A stretch of DNA of 64,000 nt from Streptomyces sp. NBC_00775. Lineage in GTDB: Bacteria; Actinomycetota; Actinomycetes; Streptomycetales; Streptomycetaceae. The DNA is taken from contig NZ_CP108938.1 of the NCBI RefSeq assembly GCF_036347135.1, positions 9,362,001 through 9,426,000 of the forward strand, written 5' to 3'. Positions within the stretch are counted from its first letter, which is position 1; every line of letters starts with the position of its first letter. Positions 26,885 to 35,525 of this stretch are shown here, in pieces. The notes beneath the pieces are model-generated. The model saw nothing but the letters and a program-made list of their open reading frames with translations, was not told the origin of the DNA and made no database searches. Position numbers and translations under genes: made by a program.

Positions 26885-29092
26885 TCAGGAGACGGGCTGG
26901 GGCTCCTTCTGGTCCGTCGCCGGAGCCTTCTGAAGGCTGGTCCCCTCGATGTCGAGGTCGGGCAGGATCCTGTCCAGCCAGGCCGGCAGCCACCAGGCGC
27001 CCCGGCCGGCGAGGGCGAGCACCGCGGGTACGAGCGTCATGCGGACGGCGAAGGCATCGATGGCCACTCCGACGGCCAGGGCGAACGCGATGGGCTTGAT
27101 CAGGGAGTCGTCCAGCGGGAAGAACCCGGCGAAGACAGTGAACATGATCAGCGCGGCCGCGGTCACGACGCGCACGCTGTGACGTGCGCCGTCGATGACC
27201 GACTGGCGGGCCCGCCGGGTGTGGGCCCATTCCTCGCGCATCCCGGACACGAGGAACACCTCGTAGTCCATGGCCAGTCCGAAGAGCACGCCGATCAGGA
27301 TGATCGGCAGGAAACTGCCGACGGGGCCGCTGTGCGGCACGTCGAGGACGTCGGCCAGCCAGCCCCACTGAAAGACGGCGACGACGAGGCCGAGCGAGGC
27401 GCCCACCGAGAGCAGGAAGCCGACGGCGGCCTTGACGGGGATGACCAGAGATCGGAAGACGACCATCAGCAGGAGCAGGCTGAGGCCGACGACGATGGCG
27501 ACGAAGGGCAGCAGGGAGTCGCTGAGCCGGTTGGAGACGTCGATGTTGACCGCGGTGGTGCCGGTGACTGCCACAGAGGCACCCGTGGTTTCACGGATGT
27601 CGGGCGCGGCCTTACGGATGTCGCCGACGAGTTGGCCGGTGCGGACGCTGTCCGGGCCGGAGGCGGGCAGGACGGTGATGACGCTCTGAGCCGGGTCGCT
27701 GGTGGGCTGGGGTGGCAGGACGGCCTTGACGTTCTTGAGGGTCGACAGCTTCTGGGCCACCTGGGCGCCGGCCTGTGCGCTCGCGGCAGCCGTGCCGTGC
27801 TTGGTCTCGGCCAGTACGAGGAGCGGGCCGTTGAAGCCGGGACCGAACTTGTCGTTGATCGTGTCGTAGGCCTTGCGCTCGGTGGAGGCGTGCGGGGCCG
27901 AGCCGTTGTCGGGAAGAGCCAGGCGCATGTCCGTGGCGGGCAGGGCGAGGGTCACCAGGATGCCCGCCACCGCGAGCACCGTCAGCAGAGGCTTGGCGAT
28001 GACCCGCTTGGTCCAGCGGGTGCCCATGGTGGTGCGGTCGGTGGAGCCCTCGGTGTCGGCGGCCCGCCGGGCGGCGCGGCTGCCGGGCTTGGGGATGAGC
28101 CGGGAGCCGGCGAATCCCGCGATGGCGGGGACGAGGGTGATCGCGGCCAGCACGGCGATGAGTACGGCTCCGGCGGCCCCGAGACCCATGGTGGTCAGGA
28201 ACGGGATGCCGATGACGCTCAGTGCGGCGAGCGCGATGATCACGGTGGTGCCGGCGAAGACCACGGCGCTTCCGGCCGTGCCGGTGGCCAGCGCGATGGA
28301 TTCCTTGGGGTCGGTTCCGCGGGCCAGTTGCTGTCGGTGGCGGGAGAGGATGAACAGGACGTAGTCGATGCCGACGGCCAGGCCCAGCATGAGGGCGAGC
28401 GTGACGGCGGTGGAGGAGATGCTGGCCGCGGGCGCGAGAGCGAGCAGCCCGGCCAGTCCCACCGCCACACCGATCAGCGCGGGCAGCAGCGCCATGCCGG
28501 CGGCCGGCAACGACCCGAACGTGACGACCAGGACGAGCAGGGCCACGGCCACGCCGATGATCTCCGACGGGCCGACGTGGACGCCTTTGCTGCTGTAGAC
28601 GGACCCGCCCACCGACGTCTTCAGCCCGTTCTTCTCCGCCGCCTTGGCCATGTCCTCGATCGCGTCCACCGATGAGGTACGGACCTGAGCGTTCTGCACG
28701 GGGTACTGGAGCTGGATGATCGCCGTGGTCCGGTCGGCCGAGACGGCGCCGGAGGTGCTGGGGTCGACGACGTCGCTGACCTGGGGAGCCTTCTCGGCTT
28801 CCGCCACGCTCTGGGCGATGGTCGCGGCGTAGGGGGCTTCGGTGACCTGGTGGCCCTTGGGAGCGGTGAAGACGATCTGGGCGCTCGCGCCCGATGCTTC
28901 CGGAAGGGTCTTGCTCAGACTGTCCAACGCACGCTGGGACTCGGTGCCGGGCACTGCGAAGCGGTCGTCGAGCTTGCCGCTGAAGAGGCTGACGCACGTG
29001 ATGAGCGCGGCCAGGACGAAGAGCCATATACCCAGGACGAGCTTTCGGTGCCGGTAGGCGCTGTGGCCCAGCCGGTGGAGCAGGACGGCCAT
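26885..29092 (-). CDS. MMPL-family (RND) transporter
   Basis: About 735 residues, ATG 29092 (MAVLLHRLG) preceded by AGGGAG; an in-frame ATG at 29140 is less likely. It has the repeated RND plan: one membrane segment, a large outside loop (FSGKLDDRFAVPGTESQRALD), then a membrane block, and the same again after residue 390. The motifs GIDYVLFILSRHRQQL and GLAMDYEVFLVSGMREEW carry the proton relay Asp-Tyr residues. Such proteins export lipids or drugs using the proton gradient. The upstream region carries an operator also found in front of the TetR gene. Confidence 0.85.
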   Translation of the reverse strand: MAVLLHRLGHSAYRHRKLVLGIWLFVLAALITCVSLFSGKLDDRFAVPGTESQRALDSLSKTLPEASGASAQIVFTAPKGHQVTEAPYAATIAQSVAEAEKAPQVSDVVDPSTSGAVSADRTTAIIQLQYPVQNAQVRTSSVDAIEDMAKAAEKNGLKTSVGGSVYSSKGVHVGPSEIIGVAVALLVLVVTFGSLPAAGMALLPALIGVAVGLAGLLALAPAASISSTAVTLALMLGLAVGIDYVLFILSRHRQQLARGTDPKESIALATGTAGSAVVFAGTTVIIALAALSVIGIPFLTTMGLGAAGAVLIAVLAAITLVPAIAGFAGSRLIPKPGSRAARRAADTEGSTDRTTMGTRWTKRVIAKPLLTVLAVAGILVTLALPATDMRLALPDNGSAPHASTERKAYDTINDKFGPGFNGPLLVLAETKHGTAAASAQAGAQVAQKLSTLKNVKAVLPPQPTSDPAQSVITVLPASGPDSVRTGQLVGDIRKAAPDIRETTGASVAVTGTTAVNIDVSNRLSDSLLPFVAIVVGLSLLLLMVVFRSLVIPVKAAVGFLLSVGASLGLVVAVFQWGWLADVLDVPHSGPVGSFLPIILIGVLFGLAMDYEVFLVSGMREEWAHTRRARQSVIDGARHSVRVVTAAALIMFTVFAGFFPLDDSLIKPIAFALAVGVAIDAFAVRMTLVPAVLALAGRGAWWLPAWLDRILPDLDIEGTSLQKAPATDQKEPQPVS

Positions 29093-29225
29093 GACGAACT
29101 CCCTAGGACGGTGGGGTCCCGCACGCCCGAGCGCAGTCATGGGCGGGGGAAGCGGAGGGGACTCCGGTCGGACACCGCGGCCGCGTGATGAGCGGCAGAC
29201 GCTGACGGCGCCTTGATCGATAGAC

Positions 29226-29268
29226 CGACTTTATCACTTGCTCAAGTCGAACGACTCGGTCGTTCGAC
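29226..29268. promoter_or_regulatory. TetR-type operator cluster upstream of MMPL
   Basis: Two overlapping symmetrical elements. CGACTT-N12-AAGTCG spans 29226-29249. GTCGAACGA-ctcgg-TCGTTCGAC, a perfect 9-bp repeat, spans 29246-29268. The first has the same arms and spacing as an element in front of the TetR gene at 30422-30445, which ties this promoter to that regulator. Confidence 0.7.
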
Positions 29269-29269
29269 T

Positions 29270-29784
29270 ATCACAGAGGTCACTCTCGGTAAAAGACCAG
29301 TTCGCGGTGTATTTGCAGGTGACGGAATCGGGCGACCTTGTCTCATGACAAAGTCTTCTGTGTGTGACCCGTGCGCATGGCACCCAAGCGGTGCTTCGGG
29401 CGCACCGTCCTGGCCCGCATCGCACAGGTGGCGTGCAAGGTGCCCCCGGCGGAGGCGTGGGAAGCCTCGAACGCCGTGAAGGGGGCGGCATGCCCTATGA
29501 AACCCGGCTGTGCAGGCCGGGAGGCTTACTGCCGCCGCAGCCGCAACCAGCTGTTCCAGCGGCCGCCTTCGGCAGGCTCGTGAAGGAAGGGCGTGGCCGC
29601 CTGCGGGAAAACCGTTCTGGCAGGCGGACGGCCCGCGTGGCTTGGTCTGCTGCGGGGAGGGGCATCCATCCGTGAGATGTTCGGCAACGGCCGGCCCGGC
29701 GGTGAACCGGGCGTGCTCACTGTGTTTCTCGGTCGGCGACCGGGCTCGGGTGCACGTGCGCCGTACGAATGCGCCCGGTCGCCG
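29270..29784. other. Hairpin-rich region without a convincing gene
   Basis: No ORF here has believable coding character. There are several strong hairpins: CCCGGC/GCCGGG (29503-29521), CCGCCTGC/GCAGGCGG (29597-29627) and GCCCGG/CCGGGC (29694-29713). From GTGCG at 29371 the text reminds me of the 5' part of bacterial group II introns, but no domain V or intron ORF is present. It may be a truncated intron or another structured RNA. Confidence 0.3.
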
Positions 29785-30408
29785 TCAGCTCGCAGGCACG
29801 GCCACCAGCTCCAGCCGGCCGCCGGCCATGGCCACCACGGCGGACACGAAGGCCTGGAGGCAGGTGTGCTCGGCCTCCTCGTCGGGGTGGGAGAGGTGCT
29901 GCAGGGTGAGCCCGTCGAAGCCGGCGAGGAAGAACCGTGCGATCGTCTCCGCGGGTTGGGCCAGGGGCTGGCCGGTGCGTTCGGCCGCCTCGGTGACCAG
30001 CCTCGCCGTCACTTCGGTCACACCCCGGTAGTGGCTGTCGAGGGCCTCGCTCAGGGCGGGGGTGCGAAGCGCGAACATGGTCAGTTCCGTGAGGAGCTGA
30101 TGGCTGGCGGGCTGCTCACGCACCGTCCGCCACAGGGCGGCGGCCAGCGTGCTGGCCGTCTCCTCGAATCCGGCGTCGGCCGGCGCGGCCTGCTCGACCT
30201 GGGTGATCAGATCCTGGGTGAGCTGCTCCATGACGGCGCGGTACAGCCCTTCCTTCGTGCCGAAGGTGTAGTGCACCGTGGCCTGGGCCACCCCCAGCTC
30301 GGCGGCGATGGCACGGGTGCTCCCGGCCGCGACTCCTTCCCTGGTCATGAAGTCGATGGCCGCTTTGATCAGCTGAGGGCGGCGCTCGGCCGCGGGAACG
30401 TGAGCCAT
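29785..30408 (-). CDS. TetR-family transcriptional regulator
   Basis: 207 residues from ATG 30408. The N-terminal HTH reads RRPQLIKAAIDFMTREG, TRAIAAELGVAQATVHYTFGTKEGLYRAV, the TetR signature. The rest is the variable helical ligand domain. It is divergent from the monooxygenase operon (30597) and lies about 0.7 kb from the MMPL gene on the same strand. Shared operator sequences in front of it and of MMPL suggest it controls itself, the transporter and possibly the monooxygenase operon. Confidence 0.85.
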   Translation of the reverse strand: MAHVPAAERRPQLIKAAIDFMTREGVAAGSTRAIAAELGVAQATVHYTFGTKEGLYRAVMEQLTQDLITQVEQAAPADAGFEETASTLAAALWRTVREQPASHQLLTELTMFALRTPALSEALDSHYRGVTEVTARLVTEAAERTGQPLAQPAETIARFFLAGFDGLTLQHLSHPDEEAEHTCLQAFVSAVVAMAGGRLELVAVPAS

Positions 30409-30421
30409 GACCTCATCGTAC

Positions 30422-30462
30422 CGACTTAGTCCTGCGAACAAGTCGTCCGAACAAGTCGGACG
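30422..30462. promoter_or_regulatory. TetR operator cluster upstream of its own gene
   Basis: CGACTT-N12-AAGTCG at 30422-30445 has the same arms and spacing as at 29226. It overlaps CGTCCGA-acaag-TCGGACG, a perfect 7-bp inverted repeat (30444-30462). CGAACAAGTCG also occurs twice in tandem (30435 and 30448). The cluster lies between the TetR start and the monooxygenase operon. Confidence 0.7.
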
Positions 30463-30596
30463 TCGCGCACACGGATGCCGTGGCCGCGCGGCCGCTGAGG
30501 TCCGGTCCGTGGCCGCGCAGGTCAGTTCCCGCTGAACGACGGGTGAATACGTTTCCTCAAACGCCCGTGAAGCGGGATGAACGAGGAGGCAGGCCT

Positions 30597-31943
30597 GTGC
30601 AGGAAAGCCAGTTGGATACGTGCGTGATCGGGGCGGGACCTGCCGGGCTGGCGGTCGCCAGGGCCCTGGGGGAGCGGAATCTGCCGTACACGCATCTGGA
30701 GCGGCACGCCGGGCCCGGCGGTATCTGGGACATCGACAACCCCGGCAGCCCGATGTACGAGTCCGCTCATTTCATCTCCAGCAGAACCCTGTCGGGGTTC
30801 GGCGGATTTCCGATGCCCGACCACTTCGCGGACTACCCGCCCCACCGCCAGATTCTGTCGTACCTGCGGTCCTTCGCCGACGCCTACGGGCTGACCGAGC
30901 GCATCGAGTTCGGCGTCGAGGTCGAGAACGTCGAGAAGAACGCGGACGGCACCTGGACGGTCACCCGGGCCGACGGGCGGGAAAGCGTGCACGGGCAGGT
31001 CGTCGTGTGTACGGGCTCGCAGTGGCACCCCAACATCCCCGAACTGCCGGGGGAGTTCAGCGGAGAGGTCCGGCACACCGTCGGCTATCGCAGCGCGGAG
31101 GAACTGCGGGGCAAGCGGGTCCTGGTCGTGGGCGCGGGCAACTCCGGCTGCGACATAGCCTGCGACGCGGCCCGAACCGCGGACCACGCGGTGATCAGCA
31201 TGCGGCGCGGGTACTGGTTCATCCCCAAGCACCTGTTCGGCCGGCCGGTGGACACCATCGCCAACAGCGGGCCGCATCTGCCGATGTGGCTGGCGCAGCG
31301 GGTCTTCGGTGCCCTCCTGCGGATCATCAACGGCGACCCGACGCGGCTGGGGCTGCCGAAGCCGGACCACAAGCTGTTCGAGACCCACCCGGCCATCAAC
31401 TCGATGCTGATCCACCACCTCCAGCACGGCGACATCACCGCCAAGCCCGGGATCGCCCGCACCGAGGGCCGGACCGTGCACTTCACCGACGGCACGAGCG
31501 ACGACTTCGATCTCGTTCTGCTGGCCACGGGTTACGTCCACAAAGTGCCGGTCGCGCAGCGGTACTTCGGCGACGAGCAGCACCCGGACCAGTACCTGTC
31601 GTCGTTCTCGCGCGAGCACCAGGGCCTGTTCGGCGTCGGCTTCGTCGAGACCAACTCCGGCGCGTACCAGCTCTTCGACGCCCAGGCGCAGCTGATCGCC
31701 GGGTACCTCCACGACGCGCGGCACCGGCTGCCGAACGCCGAGCGGTTCACCCAAAGGATCCGCGCCGACCGCCCGGATCTTTCCGGCGGGCTGAAGTTCG
31801 TCGACTCGCCCCGCCACACCGGTTACGTCGACAGCGGGGCCTTCGTGAAGTACCTGGGCAAGGTCGCGGGCGAGATGGGTTGGCGTACCGAGGGCCAGCC
31901 GCCGCCCGTGCGGTCCCTTCGACCCGCGGAGGTGACGGCATGA
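30597..31943 (+). CDS. Flavin-containing monooxygenase
   Basis: 448 residues, GTG start at 30597 after GAGGAGG. FAD site IGAGPAGLA (11-19), the FMO fingerprint FSGEVRHTVGY (about 153-163, FxGxxxHxxxY) and the NADPH site VVGAGNSGCD (about 178-187) are all present, with a late LLATGY. FMOs oxygenate nucleophilic N or S atoms or, in some branches, ketones (Baeyer-Villiger). It is the first gene of an operon with an SDR and an aldehyde dehydrogenase, a set that could carry an alcohol or ketone through oxidation to acid. The substrate is unknown. Confidence 0.85.
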   Translation: MQESQLDTCVIGAGPAGLAVARALGERNLPYTHLERHAGPGGIWDIDNPGSPMYESAHFISSRTLSGFGGFPMPDHFADYPPHRQILSYLRSFADAYGLTERIEFGVEVENVEKNADGTWTVTRADGRESVHGQVVVCTGSQWHPNIPELPGEFSGEVRHTVGYRSAEELRGKRVLVVGAGNSGCDIACDAARTADHAVISMRRGYWFIPKHLFGRPVDTIANSGPHLPMWLAQRVFGALLRIINGDPTRLGLPKPDHKLFETHPAINSMLIHHLQHGDITAKPGIARTEGRTVHFTDGTSDDFDLVLLATGYVHKVPVAQRYFGDEQHPDQYLSSFSREHQGLFGVGFVETNSGAYQLFDAQAQLIAGYLHDARHRLPNAERFTQRIRADRPDLSGGLKFVDSPRHTGYVDSGAFVKYLGKVAGEMGWRTEGQPPPVRSLRPAEVTA

Positions 31944-32818
31944 GCGGGTTCGGCTTCACCGACAAGGTCATGCTGGTGACCGGCGGCGCGGGCGGCATCG
32001 GCAGTGCGCTGTGCCGTCGCTTCGCCTCCGGCGGTGCTCGCTGCATCGTCGTCGACATCGACGACGCCCGCGCCATGAAGGTGGCCGCGGACCTTCCCGG
32101 CGCCGGGCATACGGGCATCGGCTGTGACCTGATGGACCGCGCCCAGGTGGAGCGGTTGTTCGAGCTGGTCGCCGACTCCTACGGCCGCCTCGACGTGCTC
32201 GTCAACAACGTGGGCATGACCAGTGCGGAACGCTTCGACGTCCGCAGCGTCGAGAGCATCGAGCGGGAGATCAGCCTCAACCTGACCTCTCCGCTGGTCG
32301 CGACCCGGATCGCCATTCCTCTTCTCATGGCTTCCCGGGACGCCCGGGTGGTCACCACGGTCTCCCTCGGCGGGATCTTCCCGCTGGGCGAGACCCCGAT
32401 CTACACCGCCTCCAAGTTCGGACTGCGTGGCGCGATGCTCGCCATCGGGCTCGACCTCAGGAGCAAGGGCATCCTGGCCGGGTCGGTGCTCCCTTCGGCG
32501 ACCGACACCCGGATGCTGCGTCAGGAAGCCGTGGACGGCGGGAACTCCATGCAGTTCCAGGACCGGCCCCAGCAGCCCGCCGACGTGGTCGCGGCCGTGG
32601 TGAGCCTGCTGGACAAGCCCCGACTGGAGGCCTACCCCCGGCCCGGTGAGTCCCGTCTGGTGCGGTTCGCGATGCTCATGCCGAACCTGCTGCCCCGGGT
32701 CTTCCCGCTGTTCCGCAAGCGCGGTGACCGCGGCATGGCCCGCTATCTGGAGGAACTCCGCAGACGCGGACTGGCCCGCCGGACAGAGGGGCGCTGGGAG
32801 CTGGTGGAGGAAGCATGA
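31940..32818 (+). CDS. Short-chain dehydrogenase/reductase
   Basis: 292 residues, ATG overlapping the monooxygenase stop (ATGA). Classical SDR: TGGAGGIG nucleotide motif at 14-21, NNVG near 90, and the catalytic Tyr155-x3-Lys159 in YTASK. The Ser before it sits in VTTVSLGG. A C-terminal extension of about 50 residues, rich in Arg and Leu, is hydrophobic in its first part (FAMLMPNLLPRVFPLF) and may touch the membrane. It probably oxidises an alcohol or reduces a carbonyl in the pathway of its operon mates. Confidence 0.85.
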   Translation: MSGFGFTDKVMLVTGGAGGIGSALCRRFASGGARCIVVDIDDARAMKVAADLPGAGHTGIGCDLMDRAQVERLFELVADSYGRLDVLVNNVGMTSAERFDVRSVESIEREISLNLTSPLVATRIAIPLLMASRDARVVTTVSLGGIFPLGETPIYTASKFGLRGAMLAIGLDLRSKGILAGSVLPSATDTRMLRQEAVDGGNSMQFQDRPQQPADVVAAVVSLLDKPRLEAYPRPGESRLVRFAMLMPNLLPRVFPLFRKRGDRGMARYLEELRRRGLARRTEGRWELVEEA

Positions 32819-34227
32819 CCACGAACGAGACGCTGCAGGTCGTCAACCCCGCCACTGGGGAGCCGATCACCAGCCTGCCCGCAGCGAGCGCCGACGACGT
32901 CGCCAAGGCCGCCGAGCAGGCGCGGCGGGTCCACGACGCCGGGGTGTGGTCGCGGCTGCCGGTCCGGGAGCGCGGCGCGGTGCTGCTGCGATTGGCCGAC
33001 CTCATGGAACGCGACGCCGAGATCCTCGCCCGGCTGGACAGCGAGGACGCGGGCAAGCCGATCACGGAGTGCCGTACGGGCGACGTACCGGGCGCGATCG
33101 AGTCGATCCGCTGGTTCGCCGAGGCCGCCGACAAGGTCTTCGGCCGCCTCGCGCCGAGCGGCCCGGACGCTCTCGGCCTCATGAGCCGGGAACCGGTCGG
33201 GGTCGTCGCGGCGATCCTGCCGTGGAACTACCCCCTTGCGATGACCGCGTGGAAGGTCGGACCGGCGCTGGCGGCGGGCAACTGCCTCCTGGTCAAGCCC
33301 GCCGAGGCGACCCCGCGTTCGGCCCTGCACCTGGCCGCACTCGCCGCCGAGGCAGGCCTGCCCGACGGGGTGCTCACGGTACTGCCCGGGTACGGCCAGG
33401 AAGCCGGCGCGGCCCTCGCTCGTCATCCCCTCGTGGGGGCGCTCTCCTTCACCGGGTCCACCGCGACCGGTCGCCGCATCCTCAAGGCCGCCGCCGACAG
33501 CAACTTCAAGCGCGTCTCGCTGGAGATGGGCGGCAAGAGCCCCCAGGTGCTGATGGCCGACGCGCTCTCCTACGGGGACGAGCTCATCGACAACATGATC
33601 GAGGCCGCGTTCCTGACCATGGGGCAGAACTGCACGGCCGGCTCCCGGGTTCTGGTTCACCGCAGTATCGCCGAGGAGGTCCTGGAGCGGTTCACGGCCG
33701 CGGCGAGAGAGCTCGTCATCGGCGATCCGGCCCACCCGCGCACGCGGATGGGGCCGCTCATCAACCACGCCGCCTTCGACCGGGTCGCGGGAGCCGTGGA
33801 GGCCGCCCGGGCCGGCGGAGCCCAGATCCACACCGGGGGACTGCCCCACGGGCTGCCTCCGCGCGGCGCCTACTACCCGCCCACCGTGATCACCCGCGCC
33901 CCCGACGGCAGCGACGTCCTCACCAAGGAACTGTTCGGCCCCGTCGTCACCGTCCAGACCTTCACCTCCGAGGACGAGGCGGTACGCAGGGCCAACGCCA
34001 CCGAGTACGGGCTCGCCGCCTCGGTCTGGACCCGCGACCTCGACACCGCGCTGAGGCTGGCCCGGGGCATCGAGACCGGCGTGGTCTCCGTCAACGCCTA
34101 CAGCGAGGGCGACATCACCACCCCTTTCGGCGGTTGGAAGCAGTCGGGCTTCGGCGGAGCGGAGAAGTCCACCGACGCCTTCGACCAGTGGACCCGGGAG
34201 AAGACGATCTGGATCCGCACCCGCTGA
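32815..34227 (+). CDS. NAD(P)-dependent aldehyde dehydrogenase
   Basis: 470 residues, start overlapping the SDR stop (ATGA). All family residues are present: PWNYPLAM with the catalytic Asn, the SFTGST nucleotide motif, Glu237 in LEMGGKSP and nucleophile Cys273 in GQNCTAGSR, then KELFGPVV. It resembles betaine/aminobutyraldehyde-type dehydrogenases. As the third gene it would oxidise the aldehyde made by the dehydrogenase before it. It is followed by a convergent AraC regulator 17 bases away. Confidence 0.87.
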   Translation: MTTNETLQVVNPATGEPITSLPAASADDVAKAAEQARRVHDAGVWSRLPVRERGAVLLRLADLMERDAEILARLDSEDAGKPITECRTGDVPGAIESIRWFAEAADKVFGRLAPSGPDALGLMSREPVGVVAAILPWNYPLAMTAWKVGPALAAGNCLLVKPAEATPRSALHLAALAAEAGLPDGVLTVLPGYGQEAGAALARHPLVGALSFTGSTATGRRILKAAADSNFKRVSLEMGGKSPQVLMADALSYGDELIDNMIEAAFLTMGQNCTAGSRVLVHRSIAEEVLERFTAAARELVIGDPAHPRTRMGPLINHAAFDRVAGAVEAARAGGAQIHTGGLPHGLPPRGAYYPPTVITRAPDGSDVLTKELFGPVVTVQTFTSEDEAVRRANATEYGLAASVWTRDLDTALRLARGIETGVVSVNAYSEGDITTPFGGWKQSGFGGAEKSTDAFDQWTREKTIWIRTR

Positions 34228-34244
34228 GCCCGCTGACCTCGGCC

Positions 34245-35318
34245 TCACAGGCGATCCGCACGCATCCGCTCCCGCAGCTGGACCGGGGAGGTGCCGTGCC
34301 AGCGGCGTACCGCGCGGCGCAGCGCCCGTTCGTCGGAGAATCCCGCACGGCGGGCGATGTCGCGCAGTGTCAGTTCCGGGCGGAGCAACAGCTGTTCGAC
34401 GCGCTCCCGGCGCACTCCCTCGACGAGTGCCTCGTACGTCGTGCCGCAGTCGGCCAGCCGACGGCGCAGCGTCCGCTCGCTCGTCGCATGCCGCCGCGCC
34501 TGTTCGGCGAACGAAGGCACCGCCGGGAGGCCCTGCGCGACGGAGATCTCCAGCACCTCCAGCAGATCCTGCTGGTCACGGCGGGAAGCCATCTGCGCGT
34601 CGAGCGTCTCCAGCGTCGACGCGTAGCTCACCGGATCCCGGCCGGGCATCCGGGTACGGGCCCACGCGGGGTCGATGACCATGCGGTTGGTGGGGGTGCC
34701 GAAGCGGACCGGACAGCGGAACAGGGCGTCGTACAGGTCGAGTTGGCGCGGAGGCGGCAACGAGAACTCCACCGCCCTCGGTGTGAAGGCCGGATCGACG
34801 GCCAGCCTGGACAGGGTGACCACGGAGGCGAACGCCTCCTCGCTCAGGAAGGAAGCCACGGCCGGGTCCATGGCGGGATCGGGAAGATCGGCGCGCAGCA
34901 CGAAGGCCTCGTCCTCTTCACCCCCACCGGCCGACCACACCACCATCGCCCCGGACAGGTTCTGGTACCTCACCCCGGTTTCGATGGCGAGCTGGAGCGT
35001 GTCGTCGGCCATCAGGGCGAAGCCGAGCAGGCCCCACGCGGTCAGGTGCTGCGCCGAGCCGACCTTCAGCCCCAGGCGCTCGTCGCCGGTGAGCTCCAGC
35101 GCACGCCGGATCACCGCGCTGCCCTGCCGGTACGACACCCGCAGCGCGGCGGAGCGCATGACCGTCTCGTCCAGTCCCATCTGCCTCAGCAAGGGCCGCA
35201 GATCGACGCCGCGCTCGTCGGCGACCACGACGAGATAGCGCAGGATGTTCGGCTGGATCGTCGCCGACGTGCTGCGGCTGGTCCCGGGAGAGTCCGCCGG
35301 GCCGGGGTCAAGGGACAT
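34245..35318 (-). CDS. AraC-family regulator with OruR-type ligand domain
   Basis: 357 residues from ATG 35318 (MSLDPGPAD), a GTG nine codons earlier being possible. Residues about 25-215 form the arabinose-binding-like domain of OruR/ArgR-type regulators (LRPLLRQMGLDETVM, RLGLKVGSAQHLTAWGLLGFAL). The C-terminus has two HTHs (SERTLRRRLADCGTTYEALVEGVRRERVEQLL and TLRDIARRAGFSDERALRRAVRRW). It is convergent with the monooxygenase operon, whose end lies 17 bases away, and divergent from an MFS gene. Regulation of either is plausible. Confidence 0.83.
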   Translation of the reverse strand: MSLDPGPADSPGTSRSTSATIQPNILRYLVVVADERGVDLRPLLRQMGLDETVMRSAALRVSYRQGSAVIRRALELTGDERLGLKVGSAQHLTAWGLLGFALMADDTLQLAIETGVRYQNLSGAMVVWSAGGGEEDEAFVLRADLPDPAMDPAVASFLSEEAFASVVTLSRLAVDPAFTPRAVEFSLPPPRQLDLYDALFRCPVRFGTPTNRMVIDPAWARTRMPGRDPVSYASTLETLDAQMASRRDQQDLLEVLEISVAQGLPAVPSFAEQARRHATSERTLRRRLADCGTTYEALVEGVRRERVEQLLLRPELTLRDIARRAGFSDERALRRAVRRWHGTSPVQLRERMRADRL

Positions 35319-35525
35319 CGCACTCACCTTCTCCTCGGCGACCACCGTAGGCAGCGGGCATCGCCGGTCGTGCTCATTGGCCCCCGAAGTCCCCTGTACG
35401 GCCCCTGGCGTCCTGAGCCTGCCTTCCGCGCCTGGCTACGGTTTCGGCAACCCGCACGGCATCCGACTCGCTGGTCCCCGACCACTCACCCCAGCGCACA
35501 CAGGAAATGAAGGCGCGACAGCATC

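Noticed and set aside
26858..28675. 605-codon ORF opposite the MMPL gene
   Set aside because: Low-complexity Gly/Asp/Glu-rich product without motifs; the opposite strand encodes a full RND transporter.
29270..29784. Small plus-strand ORFs (for example 29371-29583) as genes
   Set aside because: No ribosome binding site with coding support, unusual Cys/Arg composition and strong hairpins throughout.
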